Shown one piece after another: positions 16,013 to 23,877 of a stretch of 64,000 nt of DNA (within the stretch, counting starts at the first letter, position 1; every line of letters starts with the position of its first letter). This stretch comes from Lentisphaerae bacterium GWF2_50_93 (lineage in GTDB: Bacteria; Verrucomicrobiota; Lentisphaeria; Victivallales; GWF2-50-93). Location of the stretch: NCBI GenBank assembly GCA_001804815.1, contig MHBI01000098.1:1-64000 (forward strand). The letters are read 5' to 3'. A program made the translations under genes and the position numbers. The notes beneath the pieces were generated by a model that saw only the letters and a program-made list of their open reading frames with translations, was not told where the DNA came from and searched no databases.

Positions 16013-16903
16013 TCAACCCCGTACTTTCAATGCCTTCTTTGAATTTCGACGATAGGAAACCGAAGCCGACGACGCAGGAACTTCACTTCCCTCCCCCACT
16101 GCTTTTCTTGTCCTGAAATACTGTCCCGGCGGAGTCCCAAGGGACTTGCGGAACATTTCAATGAATGCGCTTAAGCTGCCATATCCGAGATCATAGGACA
16201 CCTGGGTAATTGATGAGCCATTGCCAATGCGGTCAATAGCCTCCAGAAGGCGAAGCTGTTTCTTCCAGGCTCCAAAATTCATTCCGGCTTCCTTGACGAA
16301 CAAACGTTCAAGGGTGCGCACGCTTGCACAGGCCACCCTCGCCCAGTCATCCATGCTTCGTCCATCACCGGGATTCCTGATCAACTTCTCCATTACTCTC
16401 CTTGCCCTCTCATCCCGCGCCATAGGCAGATGCAGCGGAGTCGGCTCGGCATGTGAAAGTTCGTCGAGTACGACCTGCATGAGACGCCATTCAGGACCAC
16501 CGAGAGCATATCCATCGCCTATTGCTGCCGCCTTTTGAATCAATTCACGGAGCAAAGGGGTGATTTTAAGGACGCAGCAGCGTTTGGGCAATCCGCCGAC
16601 AACAGACGGATCAATGAAAATATTGCGCAAACACACTTCCCCGGGAAGACTGACTTCATGCTCAATTCCTGAAGGCACCCAGACTGCCTGCGAAGGTGGA
16701 ACCACCCATGCATCACCTTCACTCATGACCCTCATCACACCGTGGCATGCATAGATAAGCTGACCCCGCGGATGACGATGCGATGCCGCGCATACGGCAT
16801 TGCGCACATTCATCGACAATCCAATTACAGGAAGCCCGGAATCTATCCTGTAACCTGTCTCAATCGGTGGCAGCTTTGTCGCTTTTAAGATATTCATTGT
16901 CAT
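16013..16903 (-). CDS. AraC-family transcriptional regulator with cupin sensor
   Basis: A 296-residue regulator. The N-terminal part (about 30-135) is a cupin-like AraC_binding domain: HRHPRGQLIYACHGVMRVM, VVPPSQAVWVPSGIEHEV. The C-terminal part (about 170-270) has two helix-turn-helix motifs: MDDWARVACASVRTLERLF followed by LGYGSLSAFIEMFRKSLG, then PGQYFR, the AraC signature. The domain order fits small effector-binding members. It is divergent from the methyltransferase gene with a 63-base shared gap, so it may regulate that gene and itself. The effector is unknown. Confidence 0.9.
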   Translation of the reverse strand: MTMNILKATKLPPIETGYRIDSGLPVIGLSMNVRNAVCAASHRHPRGQLIYACHGVMRVMSEGDAWVVPPSQAVWVPSGIEHEVSLPGEVCLRNIFIDPSVVGGLPKRCCVLKITPLLRELIQKAAAIGDGYALGGPEWRLMQVVLDELSHAEPTPLHLPMARDERARRVMEKLIRNPGDGRSMDDWARVACASVRTLERLFVKEAGMNFGAWKKQLRLLEAIDRIGNGSSITQVSYDLGYGSLSAFIEMFRKSLGTPPGQYFRTRKAVGEGSEVPASSASVSYRRNSKKALKVRG

Positions 16904-16934
16904 AATATAGCAAGCACGTCACTAATTTTCCAGC

Positions 16935-16940
16935 TATAAT
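16935..16940 (+). promoter_or_regulatory. -10 element in the araC/methyltransferase divergent gap
   Basis: TATAAT lies 27 bases before the methyltransferase ATG at 16967, which is preceded by GAAAGGACAC. No good -35 is seen at the right spacing, which fits a promoter needing an activator such as the divergent AraC-type protein. Confidence 0.4.
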
Positions 16941-16966
16941 ATCCAGATAGCAGAAAGGACACGCAC

Positions 16967-17734
16967 ATGAATCAAAAATCACACAAGTCGGAGATTATAG
17001 ACCAATTCTCAAAACAGGCTATTCCGTTCGCACGCCTGGCAGGACATCGTGACGGAATGCAGATGATTCTGGAATTTTCCGGTGTTAACAAAAACGACAT
17101 TGTTCTCGACGTAGCCTGCGGTCCAGGATTGGTCAGCTGCGAATTTGCGCGAACAGCAAAGCATGTGACTGGAATTGACATTACGCAAAAAATGATCGCA
17201 CAAGCTGTCAATCTGCAAAAGGAAAAGAACCTCGGGAACCTGACTTGGATCAATTCTGACGCCATCCCTCTCCCGTTTCCAGACGAATCATTCACTCTGG
17301 TGGTCAGCCGGTACAGCTTCCACCATTTTCCTGAAACACGCAGGAATCTGGAGGAGATGATACGGGTATGCTGCAGGGACGGCCGCATTCTGGTGGCCGA
17401 CGTTTCGGTTCCAGAGGACAAGTCAGAGGCATATGACAGGATGGAGAGGATGCGTGATCCATCGCACATGCACGCCCTTGCGCATGATGAATTCGCGGAC
17501 ATGTTCATGAATTCCGGGCTTAAGGGCTGCAGGCAAGCTTCATATCAGGTAGACATGGAATTGGAAGCACAGCTCAAGGCTTCATTCCCGAGCCCGGGAG
17601 ACGATGCCAGGCTGAGAAAAATGATAGCAGATGATATCGGGTTCGATCGCATCGGCGTAAATGCCAGGGAGGAGGACGGCAAGGTCATTTTCACTTATCC
17701 CATATCGATATTCATGGGAGAAAAACTAATTTGA
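16967..17734 (+). CDS. Class I SAM-dependent methyltransferase
   Basis: A 255-residue methyltransferase of the Methyltransf_11/UbiE-like type. Motif I is VLDVACGPGLVSCEFA (about 45-60), motif II GIDITQKMIAQA, then NSDAIPLPFPDESFTLVVS and the UbiE-like SRYSFHHFPE, followed by RVCCRDGRILVADVSVPE. The substrate cannot be told. Its divergent pairing with an AraC regulator suggests inducible expression, perhaps for detoxification or secondary metabolism. No other biosynthetic gene adjoins it. Confidence 0.85.
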   Translation: MNQKSHKSEIIDQFSKQAIPFARLAGHRDGMQMILEFSGVNKNDIVLDVACGPGLVSCEFARTAKHVTGIDITQKMIAQAVNLQKEKNLGNLTWINSDAIPLPFPDESFTLVVSRYSFHHFPETRRNLEEMIRVCCRDGRILVADVSVPEDKSEAYDRMERMRDPSHMHALAHDEFADMFMNSGLKGCRQASYQVDMELEAQLKASFPSPGDDARLRKMIADDIGFDRIGVNAREEDGKVIFTYPISIFMGEKLI

Positions 17735-17833
17735 CTCGTATCCCGCCATCTTGAAGTCAATTTTATTTTTCCGCAATGCTGAAAAAATATTGCAAATTCA
17801 ATTTATTATTACATATTATACGAGAACTTGAAC

Positions 17834-17924
17834 CGGATTTCTGGAAATCTGGATTATTTGGCCGCTGGATTAACTGGTATTTCTTCTTAATTCTACGCTG
17901 CAATCCATCAATCCATCAATCCAT
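17834..17924. repeat. GGAT-rich inverted element, copy 2
   Basis: A short version of the element: left end with repeated GGAT (CGGATTTCTGG, CTGGATTATTTGG, CTGGATTAACTGG), right end with three tandem AATCCATC units. It ends 16 bases before the leuA start, so it contributes most of that gene's leader. Confidence 0.5.
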
Positions 17925-17940
17925 AGACATATTTATCATT

Positions 17941-19623
17941 ATGAACAAGTATCCGAAATATGAATATCCGAAACCTATTCCGGTGAAGAACCGGAAGTGG
18001 CCGGACTGCCAGCTGAAGAAGGCGCCGGTCTGGTGCTCCGTCGACCTGCGCGACGGCAACCAGGCGCTTCCCATACCCATGACCCCCGAGAGGAAGCTCA
18101 AATATTTCAAGATGCTGGTCGAGATAGGTTTCAAGGAGATTGAAGTCGGATTCCCCTCCGCGTCGCAGGATGATTTCGATTTCACCAGGAAGCTCATCAC
18201 GGAAAACCATGTCCCGAAGGGCGTGAGGATCTCCGTGCTCACCCAGGCGAGGAAACATCTTATCGACAGGACTGTCGAATCCCTCGCCGGCGTCAAAGAG
18301 GCGATAATCCACTGCTATGTGGCGGCGTCAGACCTGCACGGGCACATCGTCTTCGACAAGAACCGCGACGATGTAATGAAGATGTCCGTCGAGGGTACGA
18401 AGATGATCTCCAAAGGGATAGAGAAGGCCGGGCTGAAGAACATCGCCTACGAGTTTTCACCGGAGGAATTCACCGATACCGACATCGATTTCGCCGTGAA
18501 GGTCTGCGAGGCCGTCAAGGAGGCGTGGGGGAAGTCCGCAAAGCAGGATTTCATCCTCAACCTCCCGGCTACCGTCGAACGCAGGCCTCCATACCAGTAT
18601 GCCGACATGATCGAGTATTTCATCGGCAAATACAGATACATGGACGAGACGACCATAAGCGTGCATGCCCACAATGACCAGGGCTGTGCCGTGGCTTCCA
18701 CCGACATGTCGCTTCTCGCCGGCGCCGAGCGCGTCGAAGGTACGCTTTTCGGACATGGCGAACGCACCGGCAACGTGGACATCGTCACGCTCGCGCTGAA
18801 CATCCATTCGCGCGGCATAAAGACAAACTTGAACTTCTCCGACATGAACTCGATAGTGAAGGTCGTCGAGGCCGCTTCCGGGATACCGGTCCACCAGCGC
18901 CATCCCTATGCAGGCGAGCTTGTATTCACTGCGTTTTCGGGATCGCACCAGGATGCCATAAGGAAGGGTCTGAATTCCAGGAAGAAGGCGGAGGAATTCT
19001 TCCATCTCGGATGGAAGGTTCCATATCTCCACATCGATCCCGCCGACATCGGCAGGAAATATGAGCGTCTCATCAGGATAAACAGCCAGTCCGGAAAAGG
19101 TGGTGCCGTATTCATCCTCGAGCAGGACTTCGGGTTCCGTCCGCCAAAGGAAATGCATCCCGAGATCGGGGATGCCGTGCAGGCCTATGCCGACAAGAAG
19201 AAGAAGGAGATCACCTCCGACGAGCTTTTTGAAGTATTCAAGAAGAACTTTATCGACATCAAAGGTCCGTACGGCCTTGATGGATTCCATATCATTTCCG
19301 AGGAAAATGCGGGTGAAACTGTCCGCGCAAAGATTTCCGTGACCATCAACGGGACAAAGTGCGAGATCGAAGGAGAAGGGAACGGGCCTGTCTCAGCGAC
19401 CGTCCACGCCCTCAAGACCCGGAAGGACGTGATTGGATTCATCATAAATGATTTCTCCGAACAGTCAATGGGCCAGACCGCTGATGCCACCGCAGTGGCC
19501 TATGTCTCAGTGAAGCGGAATTCGGACGGGAAGATTTTCTACGGAGTAGGAATCCATTCAAACATTGAGCAGGCCGCCCTCCGCGCCGTCTTCGCCGCGT
19601 TGAACAAGGCAGCATCCAACTGA
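17941..19623 (+). CDS. leuA: 2-isopropylmalate synthase
   Basis: First committed enzyme of leucine synthesis: acetyl-CoA plus 2-oxoisovalerate to 2-isopropylmalate. The 560-residue protein belongs to the longer LeuA2 type. It has the N-terminal KNRKWPDCQLKKAPVWCSVD extension, the metal-binding DLRDGNQAL, GFKEIEVGFPSAS, VSVHAHNDQGCAVA-type helix (ISVHAHNDQG) and GNVDIVTLALN; the C-terminal LeuA_dimer domain (about 430-560) would bind leucine for feedback inhibition. The ATG at 17941 begins the conserved protein; the open frame extends upstream to 17776 only through a repeat. No Shine-Dalgarno sequence is visible. It is followed after 7 bases by the carboxypeptidase gene. Confidence 0.93.
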   Translation: MNKYPKYEYPKPIPVKNRKWPDCQLKKAPVWCSVDLRDGNQALPIPMTPERKLKYFKMLVEIGFKEIEVGFPSASQDDFDFTRKLITENHVPKGVRISVLTQARKHLIDRTVESLAGVKEAIIHCYVAASDLHGHIVFDKNRDDVMKMSVEGTKMISKGIEKAGLKNIAYEFSPEEFTDTDIDFAVKVCEAVKEAWGKSAKQDFILNLPATVERRPPYQYADMIEYFIGKYRYMDETTISVHAHNDQGCAVASTDMSLLAGAERVEGTLFGHGERTGNVDIVTLALNIHSRGIKTNLNFSDMNSIVKVVEAASGIPVHQRHPYAGELVFTAFSGSHQDAIRKGLNSRKKAEEFFHLGWKVPYLHIDPADIGRKYERLIRINSQSGKGGAVFILEQDFGFRPPKEMHPEIGDAVQAYADKKKKEITSDELFEVFKKNFIDIKGPYGLDGFHIISEENAGETVRAKISVTINGTKCEIEGEGNGPVSATVHALKTRKDVIGFIINDFSEQSMGQTADATAVAYVSVKRNSDGKIFYGVGIHSNIEQAALRAVFAALNKAASN

Positions 19624-19630
19624 GGAGTTT

Positions 19631-20707
19631 ATGAAGAAATTTCTGATTACGTTTTCGATCGTGGCAATCGTCATTGGCGCACATGTGGTACTTCTGAGAC
19701 ATTTCATCTTCCCTGTGAAAAAGCAGCCTGCCGCCGAAGAAACCAAGCCCGTCGAGCAGCTCCCCCCTCCTGTGCCAGTCCCTCCTGCGGCGCCTGCATT
19801 CAAGCCGTACAACTACAAGGGCGCAATCATCGGCAATCTGCCTGCCGTGCCCGACTCCAAGTCCGCCACTGCCGGAATACTCGTGGACCTCGGGACACGC
19901 CAGGTGCTCTGGGCTAAGAATCCGAGGAAATCCGTGGCAATCGCGTCAATGACCAAGATGCTGACCGAGCTTATAATCTTCGAAGAGCTCGAGAAGCGGA
20001 AGGATGTCAACCTCCAGACCCAGATCCAAGTCACGACAACCGCCTACAAGATTGGCGGCAGCCAGATCTATCTCGACCCCAAGGAAAGCTTCCCTCTTGA
20101 AGATCTTCTCAAGGCCGTGATGATATCAAGCGCCAACGACGCGGCCTATCTCGTGGCCGAATATTTCGGGAACGGGGATGTCAATGCGTTCGTGGAAAGG
20201 ATGAACGAAAGGGCGAAGGAATTGAAGCTGCCAGGCGCTAAATTCTTCAATCCCCACGGTCTTCCCGGCGATACCGCTGCCGAAGACAACTCCTGCAGCG
20301 TCGAAGGATGCTCAATCCTTGCTGAACACCTGCTGGAAATCCCAAAGGCTGCGGAGTTCGCAAAAACCAAGGCAACAAACATCAGGGAGAACACCGCAAA
20401 ACCGTTCACACTCTTCACCCACAACCACCTGCTTGGCTCTGTTACAGGAGTTAACGGAATGAAAACAGGCTACATCAAACGTTCCGGCTTCTGCATAACT
20501 GTCACCTGCGACCGTGGCGGAAGAAAAATGGCCGCATGCGTAACCGGATTCCCCGACCGCAGGGGAAGGGATGCATTCGTCGCAAAGCTCCTCGAATGGG
20601 GCTACAAGCAGAAACGGGTGGAAGCACCAAAGGTTGACGAGCCGATCCAGCCGGGAGGAGAAGACAAGAACCTCGACGATCTCCTGAACCAGGTCGTACC
20701 GAAATAA
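19631..20707 (+). CDS. D-alanyl-D-alanine carboxypeptidase (S11, DacA-type)
   Basis: A 358-residue penicillin-binding carboxypeptidase that trims the terminal D-Ala from peptidoglycan stem peptides. An N-terminal hydrophobic segment (FLITFSIVAIVIGAHVVLL) acts as signal anchor, followed by a Pro-rich linker. The three active-site motifs are intact: SMTK (SxxK) near residue 99, SAND (SxN) near residue 158, and KTG in MKTGYIKRSG near residue 278. The usual C-terminal PBP5 beta domain and amphipathic anchor are missing, so it is a short form held by its N-terminus. It follows leuA closely. Confidence 0.92.
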   Translation: MKKFLITFSIVAIVIGAHVVLLRHFIFPVKKQPAAEETKPVEQLPPPVPVPPAAPAFKPYNYKGAIIGNLPAVPDSKSATAGILVDLGTRQVLWAKNPRKSVAIASMTKMLTELIIFEELEKRKDVNLQTQIQVTTTAYKIGGSQIYLDPKESFPLEDLLKAVMISSANDAAYLVAEYFGNGDVNAFVERMNERAKELKLPGAKFFNPHGLPGDTAAEDNSCSVEGCSILAEHLLEIPKAAEFAKTKATNIRENTAKPFTLFTHNHLLGSVTGVNGMKTGYIKRSGFCITVTCDRGGRKMAACVTGFPDRRGRDAFVAKLLEWGYKQKRVEAPKVDEPIQPGGEDKNLDDLLNQVVPK

Positions 20708-20729
20708 AATTTTTCATGAAAAATTTTAT
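20704..20729 (+). promoter_or_regulatory. Perfect palindrome centred on the metallophosphoesterase start codon
   Basis: The half ATAAAATTTTTCA is followed at once by TGAAAAATTTTAT, so the ATG at 20716 sits at the tip of a potential hairpin. No Shine-Dalgarno sequence precedes it. The stem could terminate the upstream dacA-type transcript (T-rich right arm) or hide the start codon. Confidence 0.5.
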
Positions 20730-21594
20730 ATATCCATTCCTGCTCATACTAATCTCCTGTTCTTCTGCATATTTTTGCCGGGCGGAGGAGCCGGCCGGGA
20801 AAAATATCCGCTTTGGCATCGTGACCGATCCGCATTACGCCGATGCCGATGCAAACGGCACCCGTTTTTATCGTGAGTCCACATCCAAAATGGCCGAGTG
20901 CGTCGAAAAGATGAACCAGGAAAAGGTTTCCTTCCTGGTCGAACTCGGAGATTTCAAGGACCAGGGCAAACCCGCCTCTGAAGAAAAGACACTTGCCTTC
21001 CTCAAGACAATCGAAGCAGAATTTGCGAAGTTCGCAGGACCACGCTACCATGTCCTCGGCAACCACGATCAGGACAGCATTTCAAAAAAACTCTTTTTGG
21101 ACAATGTTGAGAATACCGGAATCCCGAAAGACAAATCCTACTATTCCTTCATCAAAGAGGGAATCCAGTTCATAGTCCTCGATGCCAATTTCAAGAAGGA
21201 TGGCACTCCATACGATCACGGCAATTTCGACTGGAAGGATGCAAATGTCCCACAGGAAGAGCTTGACTGGCTGAAGAAAACGCTTTCGGACCATGATGGA
21301 AAATCAATTGTCTTCATCCACCAGCGGCTCGATTCAGATGGCGATGAATGCGTCAGGAATTCCCCTGAGATCAGGAAGGCGTTGTCCGATTCCGGGAAAG
21401 TGACAGCGGTATTCAACGGACATGCCCACAATGGCGGATTGAAGAAGATAGACGGCATTTCCTACTACACGCTCAAGGCCATGATCGAGAAATCAGGACC
21501 GGAGAACAACTCATACGCGATTGTTGAAGTGAACAAGGACGCCACTTTGAAGGTCATAGGATTCCGCAAGGCTGCATCTGCGGACCTGAAATAA
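20716..21594 (+). CDS. Exported metallophosphoesterase
   Basis: A 292-residue calcineurin-like phosphoesterase with signal peptide (YPFLLILISCSSAYF). Metal-binding motifs are in order: IVTDPHYAD (DxH), ELGDFKDQG (GD), HVLGNHDQD (GNHD), SIVFIHQRL (H) and FNGHAHNGG (GHxH). It therefore should bind two metals and hydrolyse phosphomono- or diesters outside the cytoplasm; the substrate is unknown. The family includes Icc/CpdA-like and acid-phosphatase-like enzymes. Its start lies in a perfect palindrome. Confidence 0.87.
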   Translation: MKNFIYPFLLILISCSSAYFCRAEEPAGKNIRFGIVTDPHYADADANGTRFYRESTSKMAECVEKMNQEKVSFLVELGDFKDQGKPASEEKTLAFLKTIEAEFAKFAGPRYHVLGNHDQDSISKKLFLDNVENTGIPKDKSYYSFIKEGIQFIVLDANFKKDGTPYDHGNFDWKDANVPQEELDWLKKTLSDHDGKSIVFIHQRLDSDGDECVRNSPEIRKALSDSGKVTAVFNGHAHNGGLKKIDGISYYTLKAMIEKSGPENNSYAIVEVNKDATLKVIGFRKAASADLK

Positions 21595-21629
21595 CTCTTT
21601 GAATTCCAATCTTGACTATGCATATGGTT

Positions 21630-21669
21630 GTAAATATTCACTGAACCATATCCTTCAGTGAACATTTAC
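21630..21669. terminator. Hairpin between convergent phosphoesterase and pilin-like genes
   Basis: Arms of 16 bases (21630-21645 and 21654-21669, one mismatch; core AATATTCACTGAA) enclose an 8-base loop. It overlaps the stop of the minus-strand small gene and lies 35 bases past the phosphoesterase stop. A related stem with AATATTCACTGAA occurs at 52647-52680. Confidence 0.55.
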
Positions 21670-21831
21670 CAATGAATCGGCTTTCTTCTGAAGACTCTTC
21701 TCTATGTCCAAGTTCTTCTTGTGCCACTGGTAGTTGAATTCCAGGGCGAAGGAAAGCATGAGGAAAAGAACTGCCGTGAATACAATCACTATTATCGTTG
21801 AAAACCCTTCCTGATTTTTTCTACTTTTCAT
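21655..21831 (-). CDS. Small pseudopilin-like/PilX-like membrane protein
   Basis: A 58-residue protein, probably too short for routine gene finders but well supported: a textbook ribosome site (GGAGG, 6 bases from ATG) and a prepilin-like N-terminus, KNQEGFSTIIVIVFTAVLFL, with Gly before Phe as the peptidase site. The residue at +5 is Ile rather than Glu, as in GspK/PilX-type minor pilins that sit at a pilus tip. The rest (EFNYQWHKKNLDIEKSLQ) is a short helix. It is the last gene of the minus-strand block from 34279, so it probably joins the pseudopilus of that system. Confidence 0.6.
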   Translation of the reverse strand: MKSRKNQEGFSTIIVIVFTAVLFLMLSFALEFNYQWHKKNLDIEKSLQKKADSLVNVH

Positions 21832-21846
21832 TTTTTCCTCCGTTAT

Positions 21847-21890
21847 AAAGAATCTCCTGCGACGCGCAGGCGGCGGCCCGGAGATTCTTT
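21847..21890. other. Hairpin inside the pilin operon
   Basis: AAAGAATCTCC (21847-21857) pairs with GGAGATTCTTT (21880-21890); an inner CCTGC/GCAGG stem lies between. It separates the two last pilin genes and could reduce read-through or stabilise the mRNA. There is no U-run on the minus strand. Confidence 0.45.
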
Positions 21891-21892
21891 AT

Positions 21893-22324
21893 TCACATGC
21901 ATGAAACAATTCTTATCCTGTCTCTGACATTGTTCTTACCTTTGACTTCAACATTCAGCACTGCAAGTTTCGCAGAATTATCCTTTGCCTCGATCTCCAG
22001 GGAGACAATCATGCCTGCCGGAAGGAGGGCAAGATCCCTCTTCCCATTCTCATCTATCAAGAATATCCTGCTGTTGTCGGCCATCAGCTTTTTCTGTCCG
22101 GACACAAGGCAGTCCCCCTCCTTTTTCCAATCCGGGGACAAGTGGATGATATTCCTGAACTTGCCGGAAAGGACGAACATTTCCTGATTGCTCAACGATT
22201 TCTCAACGGCCTGGGTGCAGAGCTTGGATCCATCATAGAAAAACTGGAACGCGACCTCGAACATGACAAGCATTATCGCTATGACTACCAGCATCTCAAC
22301 CAGGCTGTAGCAGTTTTTTCTCAT
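21893..22324 (-). CDS. Prepilin-like protein (type II secretion/pilus minor pilin)
   Basis: A 143-residue protein starting at the ATG at 22324 (MRKNCYSLVEMLVVIAIML). The frame extends upstream to 22480 only by reading through a palindromic repeat, so the internal start is preferred. The N-terminal class III signal has Tyr at +1 and Glu at +5 (YSLVE), but the residue at -1 is Cys rather than Gly. A 20-residue hydrophobic helix follows, then a globular part with FFYDGSKLCTQ and a C-terminal beta-rich end. It resembles GspJ/PilW-type minor pseudopilins in size and position. It is part of the GspE/GspF operon. Confidence 0.7.
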   Translation of the reverse strand: MRKNCYSLVEMLVVIAIMLVMFEVAFQFFYDGSKLCTQAVEKSLSNQEMFVLSGKFRNIIHLSPDWKKEGDCLVSGQKKLMADNSRIFLIDENGKRDLALLPAGMIVSLEIEAKDNSAKLAVLNVEVKGKNNVRDRIRIVSCM

Positions 22325-22385
22325 GGATTTCCCGGTTATTAAAAGTTTATATTTCGAAACCTCGCCGGCCATTCTTGCCTCATAA

Positions 22386-22438
22386 GTAGGGCGGTTTTTA
22401 AACCGCCAAACACATGTCGGGTTAAAACCCGACATACT
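22386..22438. repeat. Two-hairpin dispersed palindrome, full copy A
   Basis: It runs from GTAGGGCGGTTTTTAAACCG to the CCCGACATAC end: one stem of GGCGGTTT/AAACCGCC and one of TGTCGGGTT/AACCCGACA. A reversed copy lies at 58019-58068 and a half copy at 8113-8130. Here it sits in the 131-base gap between two pilin genes and creates a false upstream extension of one. Confidence 0.75.
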
Positions 22439-22455
22439 ATCAAGGACAAACATCC

Positions 22456-22824
22456 TCATTTTATACAGTTCAACGGGCATTTAATTTCGATTCTCGCCAT
22501 CTTCTTCCCATTCTTCCTCTGTATTTCCAGGACGGCCCTGCCATTGCGGATTTCGCAGGATTTCCTGACTTCATCGTCGCATTCAAGTACGCTTTTCTTG
22601 AATTCATCTTCAAAGATATCCTTTATCCTGGCGAAGTCCGCATTTTTCTCGAAGGATATCCTTTCAAGTGAATTGTCGAGCACCTGCAGGGCCCTGCTTT
22701 CACGCGTGAAATTCCTGTCCATGATCCTGAGATTATATGCGGAACTGGAAAACAATGCCGCAACCATGGCAAGAAGGCCCATCGCAAATATGAGTTCCAT
22801 AAGCGTGAATTTATTCTTCTTCAT
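22456..22824 (-). CDS. Prepilin-like protein (minor pilin)
   Basis: A 122-residue protein whose N-terminus KKNKFTLMELIFAMGLLAMV is a type IV prepilin signal: Phe at +1, Glu at +5 and a hydrophobic helix. Lys takes the place of Gly at -1, as often seen in Lentisphaerota-like prepilins. The remainder has one more short hydrophobic stretch and a mixed globular end with three Cys. By size and place it could be a GspI/GspH-type minor pseudopilin. Its start overlaps the ATPase stop by four bases, so both are translated from one mRNA. Confidence 0.72.
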   Translation of the reverse strand: MKKNKFTLMELIFAMGLLAMVAALFSSSAYNLRIMDRNFTRESRALQVLDNSLERISFEKNADFARIKDIFEDEFKKSVLECDDEVRKSCEIRNGRAVLEIQRKNGKKMARIEIKCPLNCIK

Positions 22825-23873
22825 AGCAGATACACATCCTTCTCGTGTATTATTCCGGCTTCAGCCATTTTCGCCGCAGCCTGTTTTACATCGGCGTCAG
22901 GATACTCCGTTATTTTCCTGCGGAGATCCCTGAGCCCCGGATTACTGATTATGAAATCCTTCCATTCATCATTTGGATTCAGATATGCGGCAACAGGAAT
23001 CCGCCCTTCCCCATTTTTTTTCTGGACAAGCCTCTGGGCTATGACTCCGGTAATCGCCGAAGCAACAAGGAAAGGTTCAAATCCCTGGTGCAGCATCCGC
23101 GCGTATACGGACGGAATGTCGCCTGCATGAAACGTTGTAATCACACGGTGCCCGGTAAGCGCGGCATCGAGAGCCACCTTGACAACACTGCTGTCCCTCA
23201 TCTCGCCGATGACTAGCGTCTTGACATCCTGCCGCAAAGCCGCCCTCAGCGCCTCAGGATACCCCCACCCCTCACCGCACCTGGTAAGGGAGATCTGCGA
23301 AATCCCATCAACTTCACATTCGACCGGATCTTCAACCGTAATTATTGATGCAGGATCCTGCGAATTTCGCAGCAGCTCCCTGATCATCGCATAGATTGTC
23401 GTCGTCTTCCCGCAGCCGGTGGGGCCTGTCAGCACTATCAGCCCTGAAGCAGGAATTAGCATTTTTTGTAATGATGAAAGGACATTGCCGGTAAAATTAA
23501 GGTCTTCAAGGCATGCGTTGATTCCGCTCCTGTAGAGGACGCGGATCGAAATTCTTTCGCCGTTGGTGGTCGGCATCGCCGCGACACGCAGTTCGGCATC
23601 TGCGAAATCCGCAACTCCGCGGATGATTCCGTCCTGGGCTATCTTGGTCCTATACGTGAGGAGCCCTGATATCACCTTTATCCTGTTGACGCACTGGTCC
23701 CCGAACTCACGCGGAATCCGCTCATGGTCATGCTGGATCCCGTTTATCCTGAACCTGATGTTATATCCGTCCTTCATGGGCAGCCAGTAGATGTCGCTGG
23801 CCTTCCGCTTCAGGCCCTCGGAAAAAATCCTGTCGACAAATACAGGAACTTCATTGTCTTCTTGTGTCTTCAT
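22821..23873 (-). CDS. GspE/PilT-family secretion ATPase, short form
   Basis: A 350-residue hexameric ATPase that powers pilus or pseudopilus assembly or retraction on the cytosolic face of the membrane. Walker A is GPTGCGKTT (150-158), the Asp box ITVEDPVE (178-185), Walker B VKTLVIGEMRD (217-227) and the His box RVITTFHAGD (243-252). The N2E domain starts almost at once (ASDIYWLPMKDGYNIRFRIN), so the N1E domain of GspE and PilB is missing and the length is that of PilT. The Cys4 zinc knuckle of GspE is also absent (RLVQKKNGEGR). As the only such ATPase here it may be an assembly motor in spite of its size. Confidence 0.85.
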   Translation of the reverse strand: MKTQEDNEVPVFVDRIFSEGLKRKASDIYWLPMKDGYNIRFRINGIQHDHERIPREFGDQCVNRIKVISGLLTYRTKIAQDGIIRGVADFADAELRVAAMPTTNGERISIRVLYRSGINACLEDLNFTGNVLSSLQKMLIPASGLIVLTGPTGCGKTTTIYAMIRELLRNSQDPASIITVEDPVECEVDGISQISLTRCGEGWGYPEALRAALRQDVKTLVIGEMRDSSVVKVALDAALTGHRVITTFHAGDIPSVYARMLHQGFEPFLVASAITGVIAQRLVQKKNGEGRIPVAAYLNPNDEWKDFIISNPGLRDLRRKITEYPDADVKQAAAKMAEAGIIHEKDVYLL

Positions 23874-23877
23874 ATTT

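Noticed and set aside
18457..19290. 277-codon minus-strand frame opposite leuA
   Set aside because: Shadow of leuA in antisense; no start signal.
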